Shown here: in pieces, positions 29,691-36,945 of the stretch
Layout: each line of letters starts with the position of its first letter
Position numbering within the stretch: position 1 is the first letter of the stretch
Source of the DNA: Lewinellaceae bacterium
GTDB taxonomy: Bacteria > Bacteroidota > Bacteroidia > Chitinophagales > Saprospiraceae
Assembly (NCBI GenBank): GCA_020636225.1
Contig: JACJYI010000005.1
Coordinates: 452,001-516,000 of the forward strand
Reading direction: 5' to 3'
Length of the DNA: 64,000 nucleotides
Translations under genes and position numbers: made by a program
The notes under the pieces: model-generated
Told to the model about the DNA's origin: nothing
What the model saw: the letters and a program-made list of their open reading frames with translations, nothing else
Database searches by the model: none

Positions 29691-30107
29691 ATGACTGGAC
29701 ATCAGATGCGTTGGATCCTGGTATTGCTGGTGGCGGGCAGCCTGTCCGCTTGTTTGGACAAGTCCCGGGACGATCCTGATTTTGATGCAGCCATTGGGCA
29801 GTACCGCTGCCATTGCGAGTCCGGATTGGCTGACACGAACCCACCCTATGCGGTGACAGTGGATTCCTCCTACCTGCGCGATATTCAGCTGACCGAGTCC
29901 TCGGTCCTCACCGGAGCTCTTGCGGTAGACGGGCAGACCTGTGACGTGAATTGCTATCACATCCACACCGACTCGACCTATGTGGTTCGCTATGATGCCC
30001 CCAATCGCAGCTACCTGCTGACCGTCTACACATTGCTCGATTCTTTGGTCGAACAGGATATCTATCCGGGAGCGGCTTCCTCCATCTGTAGGGGGCGAAA
30101 GCTGTAA
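29691..30107 (+). CDS. Small lipoprotein, unknown function
   Basis: A 138-residue predicted lipoprotein: MTGHQMRWILVLLVAGSLSA then Cys. An alternative start at 29706 removes five residues and keeps the signal. The mature part is rich in beta-strand patterns and contains four further Cys residues (in YRCHCES, QTCDVNCYH), suggesting disulfides or metal binding; a Cys in SSICRGRK is near the end. No family recognised. It diverges from the aspartyl protease gene. Confidence 0.65.
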   Translation: MTGHQMRWILVLLVAGSLSACLDKSRDDPDFDAAIGQYRCHCESGLADTNPPYAVTVDSSYLRDIQLTESSVLTGALAVDGQTCDVNCYHIHTDSTYVVRYDAPNRSYLLTVYTLLDSLVEQDIYPGAASSICRGRKL

Positions 30108-30137
30108 TGGATGAAGGGCTGCGCGAGGTCCGGGTGG

Positions 30138-30205
30138 GTAGAATGTAGAAGGTAGAATGTAGAACGACAGGGAGGGGAAATCACAAATCCCAAATTCCAA
30201 ATCAC
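30138..30205. repeat. Two adjacent heptanucleotide arrays
   Basis: Four units of GTAGAAY-type 7-mers (30138-30165) are followed, after 12 bp, by four units of AAATCAC/AAATCCC/AAATTCC (30178-30205), then a CCCGCCTGCCGCCAGGC palindrome. The period is 7 nt throughout although the unit sequence changes. A second copy of the AAATNCC-type array plus the same palindrome is at 30911. Confidence 0.8.
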
Positions 30206-30319
30206 AAACCCGCCTGCCGCCAGGCAAATTCAAAATCCCAAAATCAAATGACCAAAACAGTCAACCCAAATCAGTAAAGCACAGTCTGGAGTTCCTGAAA
30301 CATCATTGACCAGAAAAAT

Positions 30320-30366
30320 AACCCCAGCAGGGTTGAATGTCAATAGCCCCGGGCTTCAGCCCGGGG
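30320..30366. repeat. REP-like palindrome pair
   Basis: AACCC/GGGTT at 30320-30334 and a perfect 8-bp stem CCCCGGGC/GCCCGGGG (30347-30366, TTCA loop). It has the same order and spacing style as the cluster at 23114-23169, so it is a second copy of a dispersed element. Confidence 0.75.
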
Positions 30367-30552
30367 TATCATGATCAACACAAATCTGTTTTGGCGACTT
30401 GTTTGCCGGCACCGCAAACAGGGTGACAAAACACCCCAAAGACCACTCTTCCACCATGCATCATTCCAGGCTCGCGGATGTTGGGAAACAGCACTTCGGT
30501 CCCCGGACTTTGGTTTTCGGTCAACACGAATCAGGCAAGCACAAAGCACAAA

Positions 30553-30640
30553 CTGACAACCGACACCCAGACGATGTTTCGTTTCACTCGCATGTCTGGG
30601 CAAGACTGACAACCGACAACTGACAACTGACAACTGACAA
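30553..30640 (+). repeat. Composite repeat, copy A (7-mers plus 35-nt core)
   Basis: Heptamers of the CTGACAA/CCGACAA type flank a 35-nt core at 30566-30600 that begins CCCAGAC and ends GTCTGGG (an inverted repeat able to form a hairpin). Five heptamers follow at 30606-30640 and the unit ends CCGCC. Copy B at 31056-31178 has the same order and orientation, with a single difference seen in the core. Confidence 0.85.
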
Positions 30641-30675
30641 CCGCCGTCCCGGGGGATTTGCGCCAATGTCAGAAT

Positions 30676-30712
30676 CACGGATTTACACGGATTTACACGG
30701 ATTTACACGGAT
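30676..30712. repeat. 10-nt tandem repeat (CACGGATTTA)n
   Basis: Three full units and one 7-nt partial unit of CACGGATTTA. This is the only array in the region with a 10-nt rather than 7-nt period. Confidence 0.85.
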
Positions 30713-30747
30713 GACCCGGATTTTCTTTAGGCGGGGTTAAGCAAACA

Positions 30748-30765
30748 GCCCCGAGTACTCGGGGC
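30748..30765. repeat. Perfect 18-bp palindrome
   Basis: GCCCCGAGTACTCGGGGC is perfectly self-complementary. A related sequence (CCCCGATTACTCGGGG) occurs near 23320, so it belongs to the dispersed palindromes of the repeat-rich gaps. Confidence 0.7.
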
Positions 30766-30910
30766 GAGCGCCGAATAGCGGCCTAATGTCCCCCTCACCA
30801 CCGGATCTTCATCGCGGAGGCCACTGTCGAATGGAGGGGGTGGTCCGGCAATGTACTGATCCAATAAACCTGAAGATCCCAAGACTGCCGGACCGGGGGA
30901 GGGAGTGGGA

Positions 30911-30959
30911 AAATTCCAAATCACAAGCACCAAATCACAAGCATCATATTCCAAATCCC
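30911..30959. repeat. Heptanucleotide array (AAATNCC-type), second copy
   Basis: Seven 7-nt units in phase (AAATTCC, AAATCAC, AAGCACC, AAATCAC, AAGCATC, ATATTCC, AAATCCC), followed by the CCCGCCTGCCGGCGGCCAGG palindrome. It parallels the array at 30178-30205, and both are followed by a similar 'AATGACCAAAAC.GTCAAC' stretch. Confidence 0.8.
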
Positions 30960-31055
30960 AAACCCGCCTGCCGGCGGCCAGGTAAATTCCAATTCCCAAT
31001 AGTCAATGACCAAAACGGTCAACTGTATTCAAGAAGAAGTCAATCAATAGTCAAA

Positions 31056-31178
31056 CCAGGAACCAGGAACTAGGAACTGACAACCGACAACCGACAACTG
31101 ACAACTGACACCCAGACGATGTTTCGTTTCACTCACATGTCTGGGCAAGACCGACAACTGACAACTGACAACCGACAA
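31056..31178 (+). repeat. Composite repeat, copy B (7-mers plus 35-nt core)
   Basis: Eight heptamers in phase (31056-31110) change stepwise from CCAGGAA through CTAGGAA to CTGACAA/CCGACAA. The 35-nt core (31111-31145, CCCAGAC to GTCTGGG) follows, then four more heptamers (31151-31178) and CCGCC. It is a near-identical copy of the unit at 30553 and abuts the 3' end of the CDGSH gene. Confidence 0.85.
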
Positions 31179-31183
31179 CCGCC

Positions 31184-31612
31184 TCACCCTTCAAATCCGT
31201 TGGTTCGGTGGCTGCCATCACAGAATGGCTTGTTCGCTGAAGCGCCGCACCGGCAGAAGGTGGTTTTGGGGCCTTTCTTCACCTCATTGCCGTCCGCATC
31301 GCAGACGATGATCTCGCCGTGGACCATCAGGGGACCATTTTTCAGGACCACCGCCTTGATGGCCGGGATGGCCGTCTCTACAGGAGCGACCGCCTCGGGT
31401 TGGACCGAATTCAGGTAGGTGGACAGGGCACCGGACGGACAGGTCTTCACCTGGGCGATGATGGCCGCTGTATCTGCCCCTTCCATATTGACCCAGGGTT
31501 TTTTCTTGTTGTCAAACACGCCGGGCAGGCCGATCACGCATTTGGCGGAATGGATGCACAGGTCCGGTTGCCAGACCACGGTGACCTCTCCGTTCGTATA
31601 CTCTTTTTTCAT
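31184..31612 (-). CDS. Fusion of a YjdI-like 4Fe-4S domain and a CDGSH iron-sulfur domain
   Basis: A 142-residue protein. The N-terminal ~70 residues match the Fer4_19/YjdI mono-cluster type: CIHSAKCVIGLPGVF, then VKTCPSGALS, giving the Cys set for one cluster. The C-terminal part is a CDGSH (mitoNEET-like) 2Fe-2S domain with CRCGASANKPFCDGSH supplying three Cys and one His. Both are redox or cluster-transfer modules; the partner is unknown. It is cytoplasmic, with no signal peptide. The downstream end abuts the 7-mer repeat block; upstream, 77 bp separate it from the OsmC gene, and the two may be cotranscribed. Confidence 0.9.
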   Translation of the reverse strand: MKKEYTNGEVTVVWQPDLCIHSAKCVIGLPGVFDNKKKPWVNMEGADTAAIIAQVKTCPSGALSTYLNSVQPEAVAPVETAIPAIKAVVLKNGPLMVHGEIIVCDADGNEVKKGPKTTFCRCGASANKPFCDGSHRTNGFEG

Positions 31613-31642
31613 TGGGGAAGGATATCGGTTACAAAAACAATG

Positions 31643-31705
31643 ACTCTCTACTCTCTACTCACCACTCTCTACACTCTACTCACAACTCCCTACTCACCAC
31701 CCTCC
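31643..31705. repeat. Heptanucleotide array running into the OsmC stop codon
   Basis: Nine in-phase 7-nt units of the ACTCTCT/ACTCACC type (31643-31705). The last codons and the TAG stop of the OsmC gene lie inside the array, so the repeat forms both the 3' end of that gene and its 3' flank. Confidence 0.85.
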
Positions 31706-32100
31706 ACAACAAGCTCCCCGGTCATGGGCACCTCACTGCTGATCAGGCGGGACACCGGACACTTGCCGGCGATCTTGAGGAGGCGGCTCCGCTGATCGTC
31801 ATCAACATCGGCCTGGATGGTGATCTTGCGATGAATGCGCGGATGGCCACCGGGCTCCATGCCTTCCAGGTGCAGGTCGACCTTGATCTCACCCAGGTCC
31901 CATCCTTTATGACGGGCATAGATCTGCATGGTAATGGCGATGCAGGCGCCCAAGCCACCCATGACCGATTCGGAAGGCGACGGTCCGGTATCCTGGCCTC
32001 CTTTTGTTTCCGGTTCGTCGAGCAGCCACTGGAGATGGCCGTTGTCCGCCTTGCATTGAAAGTCGCGGTCGCCCAATACGACCTGTACATCTCGTGGCAT
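31690..32100 (-). CDS. OsmC-family protein
   Basis: A 136-residue OsmC/Ohr-fold protein. The start at 32100 gives MPRDVQVVLGDRDFQCKADN. The family signature is visible: GPSPSESVMGGLGACIAITM, with the first catalytic-type Cys (as in LGAC), and a second Cys in KIAGKCPVSRLIS, so both redox cysteines of the OsmC type are present; it should reduce organic hydroperoxides or act as a related thiol protein. The C-terminal residues VEGGE and the stop come from a 7-mer repeat array. It diverges from the membrane-protein gene at 32103 with almost no intergenic space. Confidence 0.88.
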   Translation of the reverse strand: MPRDVQVVLGDRDFQCKADNGHLQWLLDEPETKGGQDTGPSPSESVMGGLGACIAITMQIYARHKGWDLGEIKVDLHLEGMEPGGHPRIHRKITIQADVDDDQRSRLLKIAGKCPVSRLISSEVPMTGELVVEGGE

Positions 32101-32102
32101 AG

Positions 32103-32963
32103 TTGCTGTTTGGCGGCAAATTACCAACTTTGTTGAAAGGCGTTGGTGATTTGGTCCTTATTCGCTGGTATATCGAGGTATTTCTGTTCCTGCTCGCGGG
32201 CGGGGTGATCACCTATGGGATGATCTCTGCCCTGGGCATGTGGATCATGGCTCGCCCGCGGACCCTGGCCATGCGCCTCCTGGCCCTGTGCCTCATCCTG
32301 CTCTGCAGCACGATCGGGCATGAGGCCCTGCTGCTGGGTGGCGGGTACGACAAGTTTCCATCCCTGCGCTTCCTGCCGGTTTGCCTGAGTCTGGCCGTGG
32401 GGCCGGTCTTCTTTCACTATGTCAAGGCCCGGCTCTATCCGGCATTCCGCCTGCGACGCAAGGACATCAAGCATTTCCTTCCGGCCATCGGCCAGGTGTC
32501 GGCCTACGTTGCCTTATGGGTGCAGCCCGTGGCCTTGCAGGATGATCTCTGGAATGGGTTCTATCGCTATTACCTCCATCCGATCGAGAATCTCCTGTTC
32601 GTGATCACCGGACTGGCCTACCTCTACTTTGCCTACCGATTCGTCAAGCACGAGATCGGGGTGCGTCACAAGGACGAGGGTCTGCTGGTGGCCCTTCGCC
32701 TGAAACGGACCACCAAGGTCCTGGCCCTGTTCCTGGCATTCTATGCCGGCTACCTGATCGACGATACGGTGCGTCGACTCCTGTTGCTCCGGGCCCAGAC
32801 GGACATGACCTGGTTGTCCTACCTCAGTTTCGCCGCCTTGCTGGGCATGCTGGTCTGGCTGTCCCTCTTCGCCTGGCTGAATGAGTTCTGGTGGCCCCGA
32901 CGGCACCGGCTGAGTGTTCGTCGTCTTCTGGGCGGCTCGTTTTCCCATGAGAGGGATCATTAG
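32103..32963 (+). CDS. Seven-helix membrane protein of the AraC-sensor type, without DNA-binding domain
   Basis: A ~286-residue integral membrane protein with about seven hydrophobic segments. The layout resembles the N-terminal membrane half of Bacteroidota AraC-type regulators (a 7TM sensor followed by HTH), including the late 'RF.KHEIG...K.EGLLVAL.L+RTT' loop, but no HTH follows, so it would need a partner. The start is uncertain: no ATG occurs before residue 40, and TTG codons at 32103, 32130, 32133 and 32151 are candidates. 32151 has an AAAGG 10 nt upstream and would leave more room for the divergent OsmC promoter. Function unknown. Confidence 0.7.
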   Translation: MLFGGKLPTLLKGVGDLVLIRWYIEVFLFLLAGGVITYGMISALGMWIMARPRTLAMRLLALCLILLCSTIGHEALLLGGGYDKFPSLRFLPVCLSLAVGPVFFHYVKARLYPAFRLRRKDIKHFLPAIGQVSAYVALWVQPVALQDDLWNGFYRYYLHPIENLLFVITGLAYLYFAYRFVKHEIGVRHKDEGLLVALRLKRTTKVLALFLAFYAGYLIDDTVRRLLLLRAQTDMTWLSYLSFAALLGMLVWLSLFAWLNEFWWPRRHRLSVRRLLGGSFSHERDH

Positions 32964-32998
32964 ACAACTGAATTTTATTATTCATCCTGGTGCGTAGA

Positions 32999-33029
32999 GT
33001 TGACTTTCTTCGCCAGACAGGTTATTTTT
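32999..33029 (+). promoter_or_regulatory. Candidate Bacteroidota-type promoter
   Basis: A TTG (32999-33001) followed after 20 nt by TATTTTTA (33022-33029), which matches the known Bacteroidota -7 consensus TAnnTTTG in all but the last base. It lies 48 bp before the start of the secreted propeller gene at 33077. The assignment is by motif only. Confidence 0.35.
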
Positions 33030-33076
33030 ATTTGTTTGCCGCTGGCAACCAGTTATTCCCCTCCAATCTTTCTCCT

Positions 33077-34753
33077 ATGCTGATGCGTACCCTTTTTCTA
33101 GCAGTCATGTTCTTGTATTGTGTCGTAGGTCATTCTCAGGAGCTGGGCTGGGTCGTTTCCAACGGTGGTTCAGGTGAAGATTCCGGGTATCAGGTAGCCA
33201 GTTCACCTGATGAGACCGTAGTCGTATATGGTTCCATTTCCGAGAACCCTGATTTTGATCCCGGTCCTGGTCTGGTTCCGGTAGAAACACAGGCTCACTT
33301 TATCGCCAAGTACAGCCGCTCAGGTGAGCTGGTCTGGGTCAATTTCCATGAGTTTATCCCGGGTTCTGTCCTGGGCATTGATCATGAGGGAAATATCGTG
33401 GTGGCTGGAAATTTCTATGGGACTGTGGACTTTGACCCTGGAGATGGTACCCATAGTTTGTCTGCCGGCATGGATTGGAATGCCTTTGTCGCCAAGTATA
33501 GTTCGGCAGGTGATTTTCTCTGGGTAAAACAATTCGCAGGAACCAATCATGAATCCTTTTCTGCCATCGCGATTGATCACCTTGATGAGATCATTCTGAC
33601 GGGTCGATTCCATGGCCAGCTGGATGTTGACCCCGGTTTGGATACTTTTTGGCTCAATTCTCCTGCCGGATCCAACCCTTATGTTCTCAAACTGGATCCG
33701 GACGGTCAGTTCATCTGGGCCGGACATATGAACAGCGGCCCCTTTGGACAGATCAATGCGTTGGGTGTTGATGAGTCCAATCAGATCTATGGCGTGGGTT
33801 ATTATGAATATTTTCTGGATGTGGACATGGGCCCGGATACGGTACTTCTGGATGACCTCGTCGGTCCGAGCAATGGTTTTGCAGTCAAATTGACTCCCTC
33901 GGGACAGTTGGTTTGGGCCAATGATTTCGCCTTTTCAGATGACAACAAGGGATCTCTGGGTACCCTGGCCGTGACCAGTGACGGCCATACCTGGGTAGCC
34001 GGCCGGTTCAAGGGTGATGTCGATGTCGATCCCGGGCCGGATGTTCAGTTGTTCTCTTCGGATGGGACATTTACCGATATCCTGATGCTTCATTTCGATC
34101 CGGATGGCGCATTGCTGGATGCCTATCAGCTGGGCGGTCCCGGAGCTGATGCAGAACGAAGCATTTTGGTCAGTGATGCCGGTCTGGTCTATTTGGCTGG
34201 TGCGTACCAGCAGACAGTCGATTTCGATCCGGGAGTGGGTCAATTACTTCGGACAGCAGTGAATGGGTCAGATATCTTCGTGGCCAAATTCGAAGAGACT
34301 GGTCATCCGGAATGGGTGGCCTGCATGGGTGGGCCAAAAAGCGAGGACCCCAGGGATATTGCTCTGGATGATAGCGGGAATGTTTTTCTCACGGGAGGGT
34401 ATAATGGAACCGTGGATTTTGATCCCGGTCCAGAGGATTGGTTGCTGACCTCCAAGCCTGGAATCGGGACCGGCAGTGATTATTTCCTCATGCGGATCGA
34501 TGACGAAACCACTCCGATTGCTCTCCCACACTTGGATGATGCCGCATATATCGAACCTAATCCGGTTTCCGGAAACTGCCGCATTGTGAACGTTCCCGAA
34601 CTCCGGCAGGTTCGGGTATACTCCATTCAGGGTGTCGCCGTCTTGGAAGGGACTACCGAATTTTTGGATGTAGAGGATCTTCCGGCAGGATTGTATTATG
34701 TGGTCATCAGCACCGATCAGGAGAATTTGATCCTCCCACTCATCAAACAATAG
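33077..34753 (+). CDS. Secreted repeat protein with 'DFDPGPG' blades and T9SS type A tail
   Basis: A 558-residue protein with signal peptide MLMRTLFLAVMFLYCVVGHS. Residues ~45-480 are about seven ~60-residue repeats, each with the motif V/L-D-F/V-D-P-G (DFDPGPG, DVDPGLD, DVDMGPD) followed by 'D.F.AK....G...W'. They are beta-propeller-like blades of the SBBP type, and the Asp-rich 'DxDxG' loops may bind calcium. The last ~70 residues are a type A T9SS tail (YIEPNPVSGNCRIVNVPELR through the C-terminus). The start at 33077 is chosen for the signal peptide; 33083 is the next ATG. Its ligand is unknown. Confidence 0.85.
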   Translation: MLMRTLFLAVMFLYCVVGHSQELGWVVSNGGSGEDSGYQVASSPDETVVVYGSISENPDFDPGPGLVPVETQAHFIAKYSRSGELVWVNFHEFIPGSVLGIDHEGNIVVAGNFYGTVDFDPGDGTHSLSAGMDWNAFVAKYSSAGDFLWVKQFAGTNHESFSAIAIDHLDEIILTGRFHGQLDVDPGLDTFWLNSPAGSNPYVLKLDPDGQFIWAGHMNSGPFGQINALGVDESNQIYGVGYYEYFLDVDMGPDTVLLDDLVGPSNGFAVKLTPSGQLVWANDFAFSDDNKGSLGTLAVTSDGHTWVAGRFKGDVDVDPGPDVQLFSSDGTFTDILMLHFDPDGALLDAYQLGGPGADAERSILVSDAGLVYLAGAYQQTVDFDPGVGQLLRTAVNGSDIFVAKFEETGHPEWVACMGGPKSEDPRDIALDDSGNVFLTGGYNGTVDFDPGPEDWLLTSKPGIGTGSDYFLMRIDDETTPIALPHLDDAAYIEPNPVSGNCRIVNVPELRQVRVYSIQGVAVLEGTTEFLDVEDLPAGLYYVVISTDQENLILPLIKQ

Positions 34754-34789
34754 GTACAGTTTTCATGGCAATCCCCGGGGCTGTGATGC

Positions 34790-34912
34790 TCAGGGAGAGG
34801 CGATATGGAAATCGGAGACTTCTGGGCAGAAACCTTCATCCTGATAGCGCACGGTATAGTGAACATTCAGGGTCAGGTTTTCCTGGTTCAGATCCGTTAC
34901 CCGCCCAAGGGG
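34790..34912 (-). pseudogene. Possible remnant of a protein C-terminus
   Basis: A 40-codon open stretch on the minus strand that reads as a plausible protein end (LNQENLTLNVHYTVRYQDEG and on to a TGA at 34790-34792) but is cut off upstream by a TGA at 34913-34915 and has no start. The amino-acid pattern looks coding, but the stretch is short, so this is weak evidence for a decayed gene in the 294-bp gap. Confidence 0.25.
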
Positions 34913-34973
34913 TCACCATGTTTGGACAACGATGATCGGCAGAAGGTTGTGTGCCTAAACTCTACCCCTTTTA

Positions 34974-35013
34974 TACCCTTTAAGTACCCTTTAAGTACCC
35001 TTTAAGTACCCTT
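34974..35013. repeat. 11-nt tandem repeat (TACCCTTTAAG)n
   Basis: Three full units and a 7-nt partial unit of TACCCTTTAAG, 35 bp beyond the stop of the esterase gene on the minus strand. No related array was seen elsewhere in the window. Confidence 0.85.
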
Positions 35014-35047
35014 CAGGTCTGGCTGACCTTGGAGGGGCAATCAGGGA

Positions 35048-36028
35048 TCATTTCGGATCCGTCAGCGGATGTCGATGGCTGGTGATGAAGGAAACGATCA
35101 TGTGCTGGATCTTCTCTTTCTCCTCGCTGGTCGCCCCGATGAAGCCATGGTCCACGCCGGCAAGGATGAGGATCTCATTCTCCACCCCCAGGGAGTCGAG
35201 GCGCTCATGCAGCGCCGTGGACTGGACCACCGGCACGAGATGGTCCTGATCGCCCTGGATGATCAGGGTAGGCGGGACGCCCGGATGGACGTACAGGTAC
35301 GGGGAGTAGAGCTCCATGTACCGTTGGGCCCGGAGGGTGTCCTGCTCCGGGTTGAATCCGAAGATGGCGTTCCTCAGGTCGATCCGGGATGAAATGGAGG
35401 TGGGCAGCTCCTCCATGAAGGCGTGATAGGTCTCCGCCATGGGCATGGAGTAGATCCCTTCCAGCTGATTCGGACCGTAGATGTCAACCACATAGCGGAT
35501 GGGGAAATCCGGACAGTCGGGCGCAAAGGACTCGGGGCCGGCATAGGCCAGCATCATGGCGATATGGGCGCCGGCCGACTCGCCGAAGAGGCCGATATTC
35601 TCCAGGTCCCATCCTCGCGACGGCGCTTCCCTGACCACCCAGGCCAGGGCATCGGCGGCATCTTCCAGACAGGCAGGGAAGGGTGGCCGATCGGAGCTGG
35701 CCAGGGTGTAATCGATACTGATGATGGAATACCCCGCCTGCCTCAATGCATTGATCGATCCGTTGACCCGGTTGAAGTTGATCGATTCCTTCATGCCCAC
35801 GATCCAGGCTCCCCCATGAATGAAGACCACCACCGGCACCGGGCCTTCCGTCCGCACCGTTGGGGCATAGATATCCAGGGTCAGGCCGGGCTTGTAGGGG
35901 ATGTCCCGGATCACCTCGCCCGTGATGATGGGTGGATCGGTCACCCAGACCACCGCGACGAACCAGATCAGGGGGGTCCCGATCAGGAAGCTGAGGAGCC
36001 ATAGCAGCCGTTTGCGTGGAGGGGTCAT
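35048..36028 (-). CDS. Alpha/beta hydrolase (esterase/lipase type), membrane-anchored
   Basis: A 326-residue hydrolase of the hormone-sensitive-lipase/BD-FAE style. An N-terminal hydrophobic segment (about 8-28) anchors or exports it. The oxyanion-hole motif HGGAW is at 71-75, the nucleophile is S151 in GESAG, an acid candidate lies in QGDQDHLVP, and the catalytic His is in GVDHGFIG. Members cleave carboxylic esters; the exact substrate cannot be told. The start at 36028 (MTPPRKRLLWLLSF) is chosen because upstream codons lack coding character. It faces the DUF4386 gene divergently. Confidence 0.87.
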   Translation of the reverse strand: MTPPRKRLLWLLSFLIGTPLIWFVAVVWVTDPPIITGEVIRDIPYKPGLTLDIYAPTVRTEGPVPVVVFIHGGAWIVGMKESINFNRVNGSINALRQAGYSIISIDYTLASSDRPPFPACLEDAADALAWVVREAPSRGWDLENIGLFGESAGAHIAMMLAYAGPESFAPDCPDFPIRYVVDIYGPNQLEGIYSMPMAETYHAFMEELPTSISSRIDLRNAIFGFNPEQDTLRAQRYMELYSPYLYVHPGVPPTLIIQGDQDHLVPVVQSTALHERLDSLGVENEILILAGVDHGFIGATSEEKEKIQHMIVSFITSHRHPLTDPK

Positions 36029-36215
36029 GGACCTGTTTTCTGTCGTACCGGTGGTGATCGGATGGATCGCCTGGAAAAGAACCACAAGATAAGGGGCCGG
36101 GTTGACGCATTGTCCGGGAATCGCCCACATTCCTTAACCAAAGTCAATGAATGCCGGGTGGTTCTCCTCCGAGATTTGCATCCGAAATGAATGTATTGGT
36201 CATAAATCAAACACA

Positions 36216-36935
36216 ATGATGAACACTCCTACTTCACCTCGATCGCTGAACCTGTTCGCGGGTATCGGTTACCTGATCATCTTTGTTTCCGGCATCTTCG
36301 CCAACTTTGTTGTCCTGGAATCCATGGTCGTTCCGGATGATGCCATGGGGACCTGGAACCAGATCACGGCCCAGGGTGGCCTGTTTCGAATGGGCATGCT
36401 GGCCTTTGTGGTCATGGTGATCTTCGATACCCTGCTGACCTGGGCATTGTATCATCTGCTGAAACATGTCCGGCCGGAACTCTCCCAACTGGCCGCCTGG
36501 CTTCGCCTGGTCAACTGTGCCCTCTTCGGCGCCGCGCTGGTCCATCTCTTCCAGGTGACGGCATTGATCGGGCCGTCCGCTCAGCCGGACGCTGATCTCC
36601 TGTCCGTCAGGGCCATGGAAGCACTGGATCTCTTCAATTATACCTGGCTGATCGGCCTGATCTTCTTCGGCCTGCACCTTGTGGTCCTGGGATATCTGGT
36701 ATTCCGATCGATCTCCATGCCCTCATGGATCGGCATCCTCCTGTTCGTCGCAGGGCTCGGGTATCTCACCGACAGCTTTGCCCAGTTCATGTTGCCGACC
36801 TACGACGACGTCAAGGATGTATTCATGATGGTGGTGGTCATTCCCGGCGTGATCGGCGAGTTGTCCCTGACGATCTGGTTGCTGGTCCGGGGAGGACGCA
36901 CATCCGTAGCTCCTGCATCGGCGACCGGCCGTTGA
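36216..36935 (+). CDS. DUF4386-type membrane protein
   Basis: A 239-residue integral membrane protein with about six hydrophobic segments, opening MMNTPTSPRSLNLFAGIGYL. The pattern GIGYLIIFVSGIFANFVVLE and the late FVAGLGYLTDSFAQFMLPTY and PGVIGELSLTIWLLVRGGR are typical of DUF4386, a family of unknown function that is common next to regulators. The stop is 10 bp from the convergent Crp-type regulator gene. The start at 36216 fits; 36219 is the next ATG. No function is established. Confidence 0.82.
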   Translation: MMNTPTSPRSLNLFAGIGYLIIFVSGIFANFVVLESMVVPDDAMGTWNQITAQGGLFRMGMLAFVVMVIFDTLLTWALYHLLKHVRPELSQLAAWLRLVNCALFGAALVHLFQVTALIGPSAQPDADLLSVRAMEALDLFNYTWLIGLIFFGLHLVVLGYLVFRSISMPSWIGILLFVAGLGYLTDSFAQFMLPTYDDVKDVFMMVVVIPGVIGELSLTIWLLVRGGRTSVAPASATGR

Positions 36936-36945
36936 CCGATGCGCC

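Noticed and set aside
30553..31178. Repeats with a hairpin core, considered as a CRISPR array
   Set aside because: Only two cores 545 bp apart, the intervening DNA is not spacer-sized, the 7-mers are contiguous without spacers and no cas genes are near.
34974..35013. 11-nt repeat considered as an iteron-type replication origin
   Set aside because: Fewer than four units, no initiator gene, no AT-rich unwinding region and no DnaA-box cluster seen.
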